This document shows, piece after piece, positions 35,303 to 46,979 of a stretch of DNA of 64,000 bases; within the stretch, counting starts at the first letter, position 1, and each line of letters opens with the position of its first letter. The notes beneath the pieces were generated by a model. That model was not told the DNA's origin and ran no database searches. It was given only the letters and a program-made list of their open reading frames with translations. The translations under genes and the position numbers were made by a program. Where the stretch lies: positions 434,001 through 498,000 of the forward strand of contig NC_133123.1 in assembly GCF_033568475.1 (NCBI RefSeq), in the 5' to 3' direction. This DNA is from Henckelia pumila. Taxonomy: Eukaryota > Streptophyta > Magnoliopsida > Lamiales > Gesneriaceae.

Positions 35303-37600
35303 ATATTGATCTGGATTGGTTTCTCACAGTGATTCTTTCAGTCGTATATATATATACTCAAATTTGTACAGTATCTATGATTTATATTGGGAATTTATGC
35401 TTTGAAGTGCATAAAATATATACAAAATCCGTTATTGCAATTTACAGTATCTATTTTCACGCACCTCTCAAGTGTGAAAGGAGAATAAGGAACCACGTAG
35501 ATTAAAGGGTTGAGCTTAATTTCTGGCTTTATTAAAGTTTCAGTCTTTGCTGTAACGTTTGAAATTACAAATACAAAAACTTGATTAAAGAGGAATAAAT
35601 TAGCATGCAGTGACTACATATATAACTTGGTACGTATATATATACACCCAATAAGCCACGTCATTTTAGCAATATTTTCTGTTAAGTAAAGTTTGTTATT
35701 ATGCAACTTTAGTTATTGGTTGATTACATTGGAGTGAGAGAATATAAAACAGTTCTCGTTATAAACTATCAAAATAAGTTATTTAACGTTTCATAATTCT
35801 AACTAGAGTTGGTCTATGTGAGACAATTTACGGAGCTTTACTCGTGAAACGAGCTATATTTTTGGCATAAAAAGTAATACATTATCATAGGTGATTCAAT
35901 TAAAAAATTCGTCTCACAAGATTTACACGTAAAATTGTCTCACGAGAGTTTTATGTTCTGACTAAACGCGAAACTTGATTTGATTGAACTCATTTTTAAA
36001 CTTGGGCCCATATTAAAATTCACAGAATATTGAATATTACATGTAAGAGAATTATCTCATGATAGATCTAAGAGTGGTCATTCATCAATACATGTGGACC
36101 TACATGTATTGATCTATGTCAACCGTTAGATGTATGTTAAGACAATGCTCTTACAGAGTTTAGTTCAACCTACCTTAAGGGTAGTACCCTAATAGGAGAT
36201 TTAACAACCATGATTTGTCACGTCAACCCTATAATATTAATTATGCATATGTGTTGAGATCAGTGGCGAAGCCAGAATTTTTGGTCTACCAGGCTAAAAC
36301 TTTAAGCTCCCGAATCTTTTAATATTTTCGATTGAGCTTCCCTGGCTAATATCAAATTAATCCAAAAGTTTTGAAAATTTATATATACAAAAATTTGAAA
36401 AAATTTCTGGCCACCCGGGCTGCAAGTGTGGCTCCACCCTTAATTTAGATGTAGACCATCAGATAAATGATTTGAATATTACACATATAATAAAATCTCA
36501 CTTTTATAGATAGCATCTAACTAACCAAACTTCACCGGTGGACCCATCTCTTGAATTTTTTTTTTTTCATACTAAAAATTAAATTAGATTAAAATTAGAA
36601 TAAATTTTTAGAGATTGAGAGTGGGAGGTGGGGCCGAATAGGGCTATCCAAATTGAAAGCAGGTGCACGTGCGCGAACGAGTGGGGGAATGGGACGTCCG
36701 ATAATAAATCAATAAATCAACGCTATGGGAATATGAAAGTTGAGAGGCGTGGGATCAAGACTTACTCGTCCAGGTTTTCTTGCTTTGATTTTTTCTACAA
36801 TTTCTTTTTAAAATGTCACGTCAATTTATTTAATTGTCGGATTTATTCGTTGGGACTTTAGGAAGGCGAAGTGTGAAAGGTTTGTTTGTTTTTCTTTTTT
36901 CTACCTTTCTGATGGAAACTTGATTTTTTTTTTTTATTGTTATTGAATTTTCTTCTTTTGAATTAAAAATAATTTCTAAACATAGTACCGAGTAAGATAT
37001 TTCAATTTAAAATTCACCGGATATTTAATAAGCTTGTATTGAGTTGGCATTAATCATCTCATCTCTATTAAATGAGGTGTGGTTGAAAAACTTTTTAACA
37101 AATCAATACTTTGAGATTTTCTTCATTTCCATCATATGAAAAACGATAGCTCCAAAACAATTTTATAAAAAAATCGAGGACAGCATGAATCCCAATCAAA
37201 AAATAATTGAAGGGAAACTTATATAATTAAGGGGATAATTCCTAAATATATCCCTCTAGTTTCGTTGTTGAGTCAATTATATCCCTTTTGTTTTTCGTAT
37301 CCTGAAAATATCCCTTTCAATTAAAAAGTGTCTCGAACATGTCCTTAAAACTAAATAATACCTATTCTGCCCTTTATTTTCCAATTTTATTAAAGTTATG
37401 CATAAGCCCATCATGCTTCCGTAAGATTAATTAAAATTAAATACCCCTTTGACCATAGTGTCGTCGGGTCATATCTGCCGAGTTTTATGAAGTGCTCCTC
37501 ACACTCAACCACGCAGTCGCAATAGATGGTTTTTGCACAAGCTCCTTCAACGACACCCAGCACAACCTTAATTCGTTTTCTACCTTAAGGCGTATGATAT
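35303..37600. other. Intergenic region between CFS1-like gene and pararetrovirus fossil
   Basis: AT-rich DNA with no supported gene. It contains a possible MITE at 36261-36440. From about 37,220 it reads AATTAAGGGGATAATTCC, which is similar in inverted orientation to 62,870-62,900 on the far side of the nested block. The stretch 37,440-37,600 has mixed composition and no recognised content. Confidence 0.5.
36261..36440. mobile_element. Possible small MITE
   Basis: About 180 bp starting CAGTGGCGAAGCCAG and ending GTGTGGCTCCACCCTT. The ends form an imperfect inverted repeat around GTGGxGxAGCCA. Words of this kind are common at ends of short non-autonomous elements in plants. No clear target duplication is seen. 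Confidence 0.35.
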
Positions 37601-37609
37601 ATAAAATTA

Positions 37610-38000
37610 ATTATAAAATATAAGCATGGATGAACAAGAGACTTAGGAAATTTATTCAGACAACATATTATTACATAAATCAACCTCCTTTGAAGAGGAG
37701 GAAATAACTAGTTTAGCTACTCATATTAGTCTTGTTCTTGAAATATATAAAACAAAGATTTAACACAAACTCAGAAAGAGAAATATTACAATAATTTTTA
37801 TTTCGTAAGAAAACTGAAGGAAATGATCGATGTCTTCAGCTTCCTCAAAATCCTGTATTTATAGCCGAAGTTCCACTCGTTTCACCGAGAAACTTCAGGG
37901 AATCTTACAGCTGTCTTGAATTCTTTATGTCATTATTGATGACATCTTTTGCTAGTGGGAGAGTCACATGCCCGATGACATCTTTTACTAGTGGAGGAGT
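37610..38000 (-). promoter_or_regulatory. Pararetroviral 35S-type promoter and poly(A) region
   Basis: On the minus strand TATAAATA lies at about 37,857-37,864. Upstream (about 37,920-37,985) are two GATGTCATC/ATGACAT words placed like the activating TGACG motifs of caulimovirus promoters. Downstream, GAATAAATTT at about 37,645-37,655 could be the poly(A) signal. This is the expected end-to-start region of a circular pararetrovirus genome. It points toward the CFS1-like gene, about 2.5 kb away. Confidence 0.55.
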
Positions 38001-38339
38001 CACATGCTTGACTTTTTTTTTGGATTTATTCTCCTCACATGCCTTTTTTATTGTTGTCGGGGCATCTTTTGCTTTTGCAGTGGGCCCCTGGGAAAACGCG
38101 GTTTTGGTAGTCCCTGTCCACCTTTGCTTGTCTCGGAAAAATCTTTTCGATCCGTTCGGGGTTTGAAGGTTTTTCCGAATTCTGGCTCCTTCTGGTTTGG
38201 ACATTCTGGGCAGATATTCTCTGACCATCTTCCGATATGAGCCATGTTACAAAATTTTCGGCGAGTTTCTTTACTCCTCGTCAGCTTGTTGTTCCACAAA
38301 AAGTTCCTCTTCTTTTCGAAGAGTTCTTCCGCAAAAGCC

Positions 38340-39420
38340 GTAGTTTTTCATGTCATTGTGTTTAACAAGAATGATCCGTTCACAGAATTTTGATAAAATT
38401 TGAACGGAAACTTGACCTTATCCATCTCGGTGAGACAAACCCAAATACCCCATGCCCTTATGGTTGAAATTTCATTTTCTCCAAAAGTGGACACCAATGG
38501 TATTTCTTCAGATATAAGATCCTTGATAAATCTTTGATTATTCATGTCAGGTCTCCTTAGCTTGATGAAATGAAAGGGCTCGTGTGATCCTTTCCCTGTT
38601 GGTTCTGGAGCTGCACTAAAAAAGTATAACTCGAGCACATCTCCTCTGGACAAATGATCATTATTTGCCCATGTTTCTTGGACTGCTTCCTGAATTCATT
38701 TTGGTAGTTGTGATATTTCCTGGAAGCCTGGTGAAGTTGTATAAACTGAGGCTAGAGCCCCAAATTCATGTCATAGCTTTACATCCTTAGGATTGACACT
38801 GTTTTTTAGCCAAACCCTTGGATATATTCCTGCAACATCAACCCTGCAAGTGCTCGGGTTGATTTCACTTCTTGTGCCTAATTTCTCCCATCTTTGTTGA
38901 TAAACCTGAAATGGAGAAATGACAGCTGGGTTAGTATCGATCTTAGATTTGCCCTTGTCAGTGTGGGGCCTAAGATTGATCTCTTCCTCTTTTACCCAGA
39001 GGCGGAGGGTTGACTTGATGAGTTATCATCATCAATTGTTGCTTTATCTAGATCATCAAAAGCTGATGATAGATTAGCGCTTGTTTCTTGAGTATTAGAA
39101 TCCTCAACATATTGTTTTACACCTGGTGGCTGTATTTCTTGTTCTTGTAAAACCAATGGTTTTAACATTTCTTGTTTTTGAGAAACCGGTGGTTTTTCTA
39201 TGGCACACATAATTGGCCCTTGAATAGCAGCCCATAGTTGAGTTTGAGCTTGCATACATCCTATGATTCGATTGGATACTTTGATCCGATCAGCTTGTTG
39301 TAACCTGCCCGCCATATCGGAACTTAGGACAAGCTGGTTGAACTCGGTTTGAAGTAGCCCAAGGTGTTCCCTGAGATGCCTCTGCATTTTCATGATGGAA
39401 TCTACGTCACTTCCTTCCAT
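38340..39420 (-). CDS. Third ORF of the pararetrovirus fossil (possible transactivator)
   Basis: Two open segments follow pol: 38992-39420, starting MEGSDVDSIMKMQRHLREHL and helical or coiled, and 38348-38653, with SRGDVLELYFFSAAPEP. The position after RNase H and before the promoter is that of the transactivator/viroplasmin gene in several Caulimoviridae or of the last ORF in florendoviruses. Similarity is too weak for me to name it firmly. Broken. Confidence 0.5.
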
Positions 39421-41857
39421 CTCTTGTTAAGAAATCTGCAAGAATATTTTCATGAGATTTAATAATAACATTATCAAAAATATAATTTTGACATAAAGCT
39501 TGCCATCTTAATAACCTAGCTTTCTCAGGTTTAGATTCAATCTTATTCCTTAGGAAAGCTTTTACCTGAGTGTTATCAATCTTCAAAGTGATTTTTTTAG
39601 CAAGTAAAAATAATGGCCATTTTTCGAAAGCCCTTTTAACTGCATAAAATTCTTTCTCGTTGATATGCCATCTGATAGCTTCAGATTCTGAAAAAAGACC
39701 GCTACAGTATCTGCATGGTATTTCTCCTTCCGAAGTGATCTTAGTAAGCACTGCTGCCCACCATTCATCATTAGCATCCATAAATAACACCAGATCATCT
39801 TCATCCACGGGTATAGCCATTTTTGGGAGATTCTTACATATCTCCTTTAATTGGTTCACCCCTTTAGTATGATCATCGGTCCATATAAATCTTGCATCAT
39901 TTTTTAACAAAGGGTTGAACACCTTTCTGTACATTGCCAGATTGTTTATGAACATCCCTGCAAAATTAACTACTCCTAGAAAACTTTGGAGTTGTTTTAC
40001 ATCTTTGAGTTTATCTGGAAAATTCTTTACTTTTTCCACAATATAGGATTGTAGAATTATTCTAGTTTCATCAATCTCAATCCCAAGGAATTCAATTTTT
40101 CTTGTGGCTATGACTGCTTTTTTTTCAGATAAAACCAGTCTTTGTTTACAAATTTTAGAGAAAATCTCTAAATGTTTAACATGTTCATCTATGTTTTTTG
40201 ATGCTATAAGAATATCATCAATATAAACAAACATGAAGTTGAAATAATCTTTAAAAAGATTATCCATTTTTCTTTGAAATATTTGGGGTGCATTAGCCAA
40301 TCCCATAGGTATAACTTCCCAGATATAATGTCCTTGTGGTGTAGAGAAGGCTGTGAATTTCTTACTGCCTTCTTCCATTCGAATCTGGTAGAATCCAGAC
40401 TTAAAATCAAATTTTGAGAACACTTTAGCATTTCGTACACAGCTAATTAAATGTTTTCTACTGGGTATGAAGTACCCATCAAACTCCAGGATTTTATTAA
40501 TACCTTGGTAGTTAATAACTAACCTGGGTTTCCCTCTTTTTATTTCACCATGATTTCTGACCAGAAAACCTGGGCTGCTATATGGTGAAACTCCTTCTTT
40601 GATTAGACCAATGTCCAAATGTTCCTTGATAATCATTCTCATATTCCTTTGATCTGTTATGTTCATTGGGATAGGCTTATATCTGACAAATTTATACTCT
40701 TTGCCTTCCTTTAGAGTAAGACTGGCTTTGAGTTGATTTCTATCCCACCATGCCAAAGGATGCTCATTGTAACTTTCTTTGATCCTCTTTTTGACATCTT
40801 CAAGGGATACCTTATTTTCTAACTCTATATCTATGTGATTTAGAGTTACTTTTAGAAGCTCCATATCCTCTGTTTGGAGTTCTTGTTCTGTTGTTATTTT
40901 CAACATGATTTCTCCAAACCTTCTTGGATCTTTCATTTTTGGGTGAAAAGGTTGTCCTTTATCACCACGCTGGCTGCGAAATATTATCGGCAATTGTCGA
41001 TAAAAAACAACCTTGAGTCTTTGAACGATAATTTTATGATCACAAATTGTAGTGAACATAAGTCTTCTTGACTCGTTGTCTTGTGTGTACTTCTTAAACA
41101 TTTGTAAGAAGTTATTTTCTAACAGGATGTCTGCTCCTGTATCATGGAAATAGATTGGTGGTGTTTTAACCTTGTACCAGGGTGTTTGACCTGCTCCTCC
41201 CATAAGGATCTCTGCTTGTTTTATTCCTTTGCAAAGAATTAAAATTCTTCGAGAGAAATCTCGTCCAGCAATTTTTGACAATTCTTCTTCACATTCTTCA
41301 AGGAAGACTCCCTTTTTTGTTGTACAAATTTCTGCTCCTGAGTCAATATAAGCTGCAAAGTATTCAGCCTTATATTGTTCATACAACATACCAATCGGAA
41401 TGTATATGGAGAAAGGACTTGTCGTCATTTTTTAAATGGATTACTAAATGGCCCCGCCATTTTTAACAGACTATGTTGTACCTTAGTAATCCGATTAAGA
41501 CTATTCACCTTTAGTTTTCCTAAGGCTTCAGAAGGTAGAGTATGGTTACTCCTTTCTACTTCCTTAATGCGTGTTTAGTAAATCATGTTCATGACTTACT
41601 AATTTCAACAATTGCTTCTTCCTCTGTTTGTGAACAGAGTTTTCGAATCTGATTAAGGGATTGTCCCTTATCCAATTGTCTTGGTTTTCCATCTCGTAGA
41701 ATTCTTATTGAATCCTCCAAGTTTTTTCTTTTGTCATAAAATCTATTCCTTTTTCAAGGCTTTTCCATGGTTTATGGTCCTCCAGAAACTCTAGGCCAAG
41801 AATGAGCTGATCCACTTCTTTTCCTGGAATTCCACAGATTTGAACTTCCAATTCTCC
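39407..41857 (-). CDS. Pararetrovirus protease, reverse transcriptase and RNase H region
   Basis: The best-preserved part of the fossil. The aspartic protease has YIDSGAEICT. The RT shows KPRLVINYQGIN, FSKFDFKSGFYQIRM and VYIDDILIAS. RNase H begins near LFMDANDEWWAAVL, continues with EKEFYAVKRA, and ends with the Asp-bearing HENILADFLTRDG. RT and RNase H of this form are typical of Caulimoviridae rather than LTR elements (no integrase follows). The right edge is cut by the CACTA insertion. Confidence 0.9.
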
Positions 41858-41889
41858 AATCACTACAACAAAAATGTTCAAACACAACA

Positions 41890-42115
41890 CTTAAAAGACA
41901 ACGCTTTTGGTAAAAAGCGTTGTCTTTTTTTAAATTACAACGCTTTTAAGGAAAAGCGTTGTCGTTATTTTTTTAAAATTCATAAAAGACAACGCTTTTT
42001 TTAAAAAGCGTTGTCTTTAAGCGTTTTTTTAGATCTAAGACAACGCTTTAAAAAGTGTTGTCTTTGAGCGTTATTTTTTATATGTACTACAACACTTTTT
42101 AAAAAGTGTTGTAGA
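41890..42115. repeat. Left subterminal repeats of the CACTA element
   Basis: Several head-to-head pairs of ACAACGCTTTT and AAAAGCGTTGT, each pair able to form a short hairpin. Such repeats are the transposase-binding sites of En/Spm-type elements. Confidence 0.9.
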
Positions 42116-42199
42116 TAAACCAATTTTTTTAATATTAAATAATAAATAAAAATTGAAATTACTTGTGTTTTTTGCCTTAACATAAAAAACCCAAAAATT

Positions 42200-42560
42200 T
42201 CCAAACCCTTCATCGCGTCCCTCTTTAAACGTCTGAAAGATTAACCCTAAATCCCCAAGCCCTTCCATCGCGATTCCCTTTCTTGTTGAGCTCTTTGAAT
42301 TCCAATTTGACAAACCGTTAATGGCGATTTCTCTGTCTTCTTCTGCTTTTCCATCATTCATCGATTGTTTCTGTTCTTGTAGTTGAAGAGCTTGCGAAGA
42401 CTTCAGATCTACCTTGCTCTGTTTAAACTTGGGCGACGAGGGGGAGAAAGTGGCGGCTTGCTCGATCTGTTTAAATTCACGAGGAGCTGTAGGGGCTGGG
42501 CGTAAAAGCTGTAGGGGCTGGATTTACGCCTTGCAAATCATGGGGAGTTGACACGGCTCA
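42200..42560 (+). other. Possible captured 5' leader or first exon
   Basis: GC-richer DNA with an ATGGCGATTTCTCTGTCTTC start and a Ser-rich opening, resembling the 5' end of a plant gene rather than transposon sequence. The donor gene is not recognised. Confidence 0.3.
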
Positions 42561-43105
42561 GTGTACGTATTTTTATTCTAAGCAATATGGACCCATTACT
42601 TTCTGCTAATCTTCTATTGTCATCAATTCACCTGAAAACGAGTGATCGAATTAGTTCAGCATATGGTAGATATATATTTCTAGTTCCAACGTTCAGCTGC
42701 ATATTTGTTTTTCCTGTCAAATTCCAAGCATCCTTCACTCATTTACACTGTTTCTGTAAAATATTTGTGTACTCTAAGCATTCTCGTCAAAGTTAGTTTG
42801 AAATTGTTCACTGTATTATTTATTTAGTTGTGTATCAGTGTACCTCATTAGTTTTAGCCTTAGTTCATTGGAGATTTCGTTAAAAGGAGATGACAGGTGT
42901 TCTCGTTCATTTAAAAAGAGCCATTCGAAAGGATTTGTTTACATTTTATTTCATTATTTGGAGTTGACTTTACTTTCAACCTTGTTTTGCCATTGCACAG
43001 GTCATTTTCTCTCATGTTTTTTATTTATTGTGCTATATGTATATATTGGTTCTTGATTTCCCACACTGCATTGCTTTTGAAATTGTGAAAGTGGTATTGA
43101 ATTTG

Positions 43106-43870
43106 CTACGCGCAATTGTGCATCTCATTAGTTGCTTTCATTCTCAAATCACGGTTCTTCATTATGTTAAACTGGTAGCCATTGTTATTCTTGGCACAAA
43201 ATAAGACAAATAGCATGATCAATGCCTGTCCCAAGAGTGCAGCAAATGTGGCAGGACCTAAGTATTGATAAAGTATAACTATAGCCACAGTAATCTGTAA
43301 TGGCATTAGCCACAAAAAGTGAAGCTGCAGCATCATATCCGAGAGTTGTTGAGCATACACAGCCATGTAGTTTACAATTTGACCAACCCCATGTTCTTGT
43401 CTTGCGGAACCTGATAGCCTTAATCCCTTCTTGAATAAAGAAGTAATAAGTGTTGATCGAATATGCATACCAAGATTTGGGTATGGAAGTTAAATTGGTG
43501 AGAACTCAAAACTTCCAAGAACTTTGCAACCAGTAGGATACCCACAAGGTAATATCAATAAGAACTCCTCTCCCCTGCTGTGAACTGCTGTATGAGTACC
43601 GGACCAACATAAATGACACAAAGTCTTACAACTGCAAGAAAAGCAGTGAAAAAGAATTGTTTCCAGAAGCATCGAATTAATGTTCTAATAACAGGGTGCT
43701 TCGAGTTTTCCTCAGGCTTAGGCCAATTTCTCGCAAAGAGCTCCGACATTCGTTCGGCTATGTGTTCCGGTGAAAGGGAAGGTATGTCCTCAACCTTGAG
43801 AGGTGATTCGTAACCTTTCTTTAGAAGGGGATTCATCCAAATCCAAAAAGCTTTAGAAACACTAGAAGCT
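43106..43870 (-). pseudogene. Captured fragment of an ABCC (MRP) transporter gene
   Basis: Minus-strand pieces match the first half of plant ABCC transporters. 43555-43870 has [15 protein letters not shown], then [13 protein letters not shown] in the first membrane domain. 43106-43468 continues with [36 protein letters not shown] and [16 protein letters not shown]. The frame is broken between the two pieces, and neither ATP-binding domain is present. It resembles the ABCC4/ABCC14 group from memory. It is a non-functional, transduplicated fragment inside the CACTA element. Confidence 0.85.
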
Positions 43871-44840
43871 GAAGCATATACAGAAACATTTGATTTGTTC
43901 GCCTTTTGTGATGGCCTTTTCTTTTCTTGTCGCCAATTTTATAAAATTTATATTGATATCTATACTGTGACAACGAGCTTGCTTTCTTGCAGGCCTTGTA
44001 TGCGATGCACTATCTGTTGACCCACTGTCTCGCTGTTGCACAGGAAAAGGAGATCAATTTTCTTGTCAGTGAGTTGGCTCTTTAAGTCTTCTAATAGAAA
44101 ATTTCTACTCTGTCTCATTGTCATTATCATCTTGTTTGTTTTGGACATTCTTGACGTATTCCCCGCACATTTTAGCTTATAAAACAAAGAACATAAACAC
44201 CTTACATAGAAATGGCAGGACCATTTTTTCCGTGATTTCTTGGTTGATTGCGTTTATTGAGTCTTCTGAAACTAGTGTTTCCAAATAAAATGCATGTCTT
44301 GTTTATTGTTCTTGAAGAAACAATTAAATTGAAATAACGTGTTTATGGTTATCTCAAATGGGCATCATCTTCATTTGCTTGAAGCTTTTTATAATGTTCT
44401 ATTTATCTCTACTTCTGAATAAGCAGTGGATGCAATCTTGTTTCATAGTGTTGCAACTCATACGAGTATTGTGTTTCATGCTGCTTGAATCCAGCCTTGG
44501 TACTTTCACTCTTTTTTTTTTATTTTACTCTGCTTTTGTAACATGTTTTTATAAAAATGGTAATTTGCATTCTACTTGTTGCTTCAGACTGATAAAGAAT
44601 TGGCACAAAAAATTCAAAATAGCCAAGTCTGTGACTGCTGGTAAATCTTAATTCAGATTGGAATTGACTATCAAGTATTAGTTGAGATGCTAAATCAGCT
44701 GCTCTTTTCACGATTTACTTTAGGTTAATAAAATTTTTTGAGTTAACTTTCATATCTTCTGGAGTATTCTCAATTGTGTGAGCCTTGGCTCATATTGATT
44801 CACATTCATTCTGAATAAACCTAAAGTCAGGAATTGCTGT

Positions 44841-46873
44841 TGTGAGGCCTCGATTTTAATCGTAAACTTAGAGTAAAGAAATTGATCAACACAATTAAAC
44901 AATAAGGATTAAGACATCGAAATATCTTTTTTTTTTTTTTGAATAGTGTCCGCTCGATCTGTAAACTCTTACCGATCAAGCGGCCAAGGATTCCAAAGCC
45001 ACTGTCCAGCAAAAACAGGACCCCCGCTCGATCGGTAAAATCTTACCGATCGAGCGGACACAAAAATGTCCAACTCTCTGATTTGGTACAGGGGTGCTCG
45101 CTCGATCGGTGAACTTCTACCGATCGAGCGAGATGCTCTGTACCAGAAATAAAACTGGTTTTTCCTAAAAAAATTCAACTCCAACTCTATCAAATACTTT
45201 CCAAACATCATAATCCCATTCAACAAGATATAAAAGTATTCGATTCTAGATGCATACAATCTTCAACAAAAATCATGCATAAGTTCCAACTAGTTCGACT
45301 TATACAAAACAACAGTTCAAAAATACATAAATGACTCCTAACATCTAAGCCTCATTTCTATCATCTCATTCCCGATTTAGCCATGAGGTCTCTGACTTGA
45401 TCCTGCCCCACCAGTTGCCAAGTACACATACAAACAAAGACAACAGCTGGATAATCCGGTGAGAATAATATTCCCAATAAAAGAGACTAGCATACAATAT
45501 CACATAATATATCAAAACATGGTATATAATCAAATTCCACATATACCTCAAGTAATTCATTCAATTGCGGAATTAAAATGATATGCATGACTTTAAAACT
45601 TCTGGATTATCAGACTCAGATAATCAAAAGGAATTCTTCTTTCTTTCTTCGGTTTGGGATCCCGAGGTTAAAATATTCAACAATCACACCGAGCTCCCAT
45701 TTCGAGGTGGATGAGGTATATTTTAATTCTCTACACTCTAAGGCATTATAGTGAGTTGATCGACACTTGTAGTAAATCGCCTACCAAGGCCACTCAACTA
45801 TAATCTCCAGATCGTCTAATTCAAAATGAATAATCAATCGGTTCAATATGAATGCATATGAAATCTCATGCATTCAAATATCAATTCAATCATAAGTTTA
45901 ATAAGCATATAAACATGCAATATGTGATTTCTTCTAGGACACTCGAATCAATCCGGATTCAAGTTAATCGTCCTATTTCATTCCAAAGTAGTCTTATACC
46001 TCTTCTCATCGCTTCACACTCTTCAATCTGTAAAACAATAAATCCTCAATTCAATGTCAACTCAAGTTCATCAATCGATATAGAAAGACATCGATACTAT
46101 ACCAGCTCAACTCTTCCAAACTGACAAAAGCTGCAACTCTAGCAACTCCAAGGACTCCCAATCAATCTATCAGAAGAAGTCACAGATCAATATCGACATC
46201 AAAAACTCAATCAAACTCGATACGATCAAAACATCGAAACGATATCCAAAACTCAAACTAACGGCATAATGGCTGTAAACTGATCAAACCGAAATTGCGG
46301 ACAGCAAAATATCAATTCCAAATACTCAAACCAATCATCTAAAATCATTTCCAAGTCAAACCCAACACATCTCAAAAATATAAGTTTTGAAAATCATAAG
46401 AAAAATCATATCAAATCCGATCGTCGATAAATCTCCGAACCGTCTTAGATATACTATCACAGCAACCTCAAGAACATCCTCTCCGAATATCAATCAATTC
46501 TAAAGACATCCAAAAATTCAAACCTCGTAGAAATTAGAGAAACTTACTTCCAAACGGAGCACTCGATGTTGTGATCGCAGATATCTACTTCAGATCAAAT
46601 TCCAACGCACGGATCGAGTTAAAATTGAAATCACAAAAGCTTGGAAGCTTTTTGATCGCCTACAATGGTGAAGGAACGTTGTGGAGGGGATGATGGAGTG
46701 ATGCAAAAGACTTAGTCAAAGTCCAATATATAACAAAGCTCAATTTTGCGTTTTAGTCTCTGAAATTTCCAAAATTTGCAAAAAGGTTCCTGATTAATAA
46801 AAATCGACTCTCGAATTCTGAAATCACTTAATATCTCAAATAACATCAATTAAGATAAAAACGGGGCGTTACA
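44841..46873 (-). repeat. 3' LTR of the chromovirus (left copy)
   Basis: 2,033 bp, near-identical to 51861-53893. On the minus strand it starts TGTAACGCC at 46873 and ends CACA at 44841. It holds three tandem hairpins at 44950-45132. Confidence 0.94.
44950..45132. repeat. Hairpin block in the left chromovirus LTR
   Basis: Three inverted repeats in a row. 44950-44983: 15-bp arms, two mismatches. 45024-45057: perfect 15-bp arms CCGCTCGATCGGTAA with a 4-base loop. 45097-45132: perfect 14-bp arms CTCGCTCGATCGGT with an 8-base loop, flanked by a further GGTACAG/CTGTACC pair. The arms share the core GCTCGATCGGT. Confidence 0.93.
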
Positions 46874-46979
46874 ATTCTCCCCCTCTAAGAATAGATTTCG
46901 TCCTCGAAATCAGCAATATCAACTCGCAAGTAGATAATTAAGAATTCAAGAACAGAATTAAGAACACACATCAGATGAA

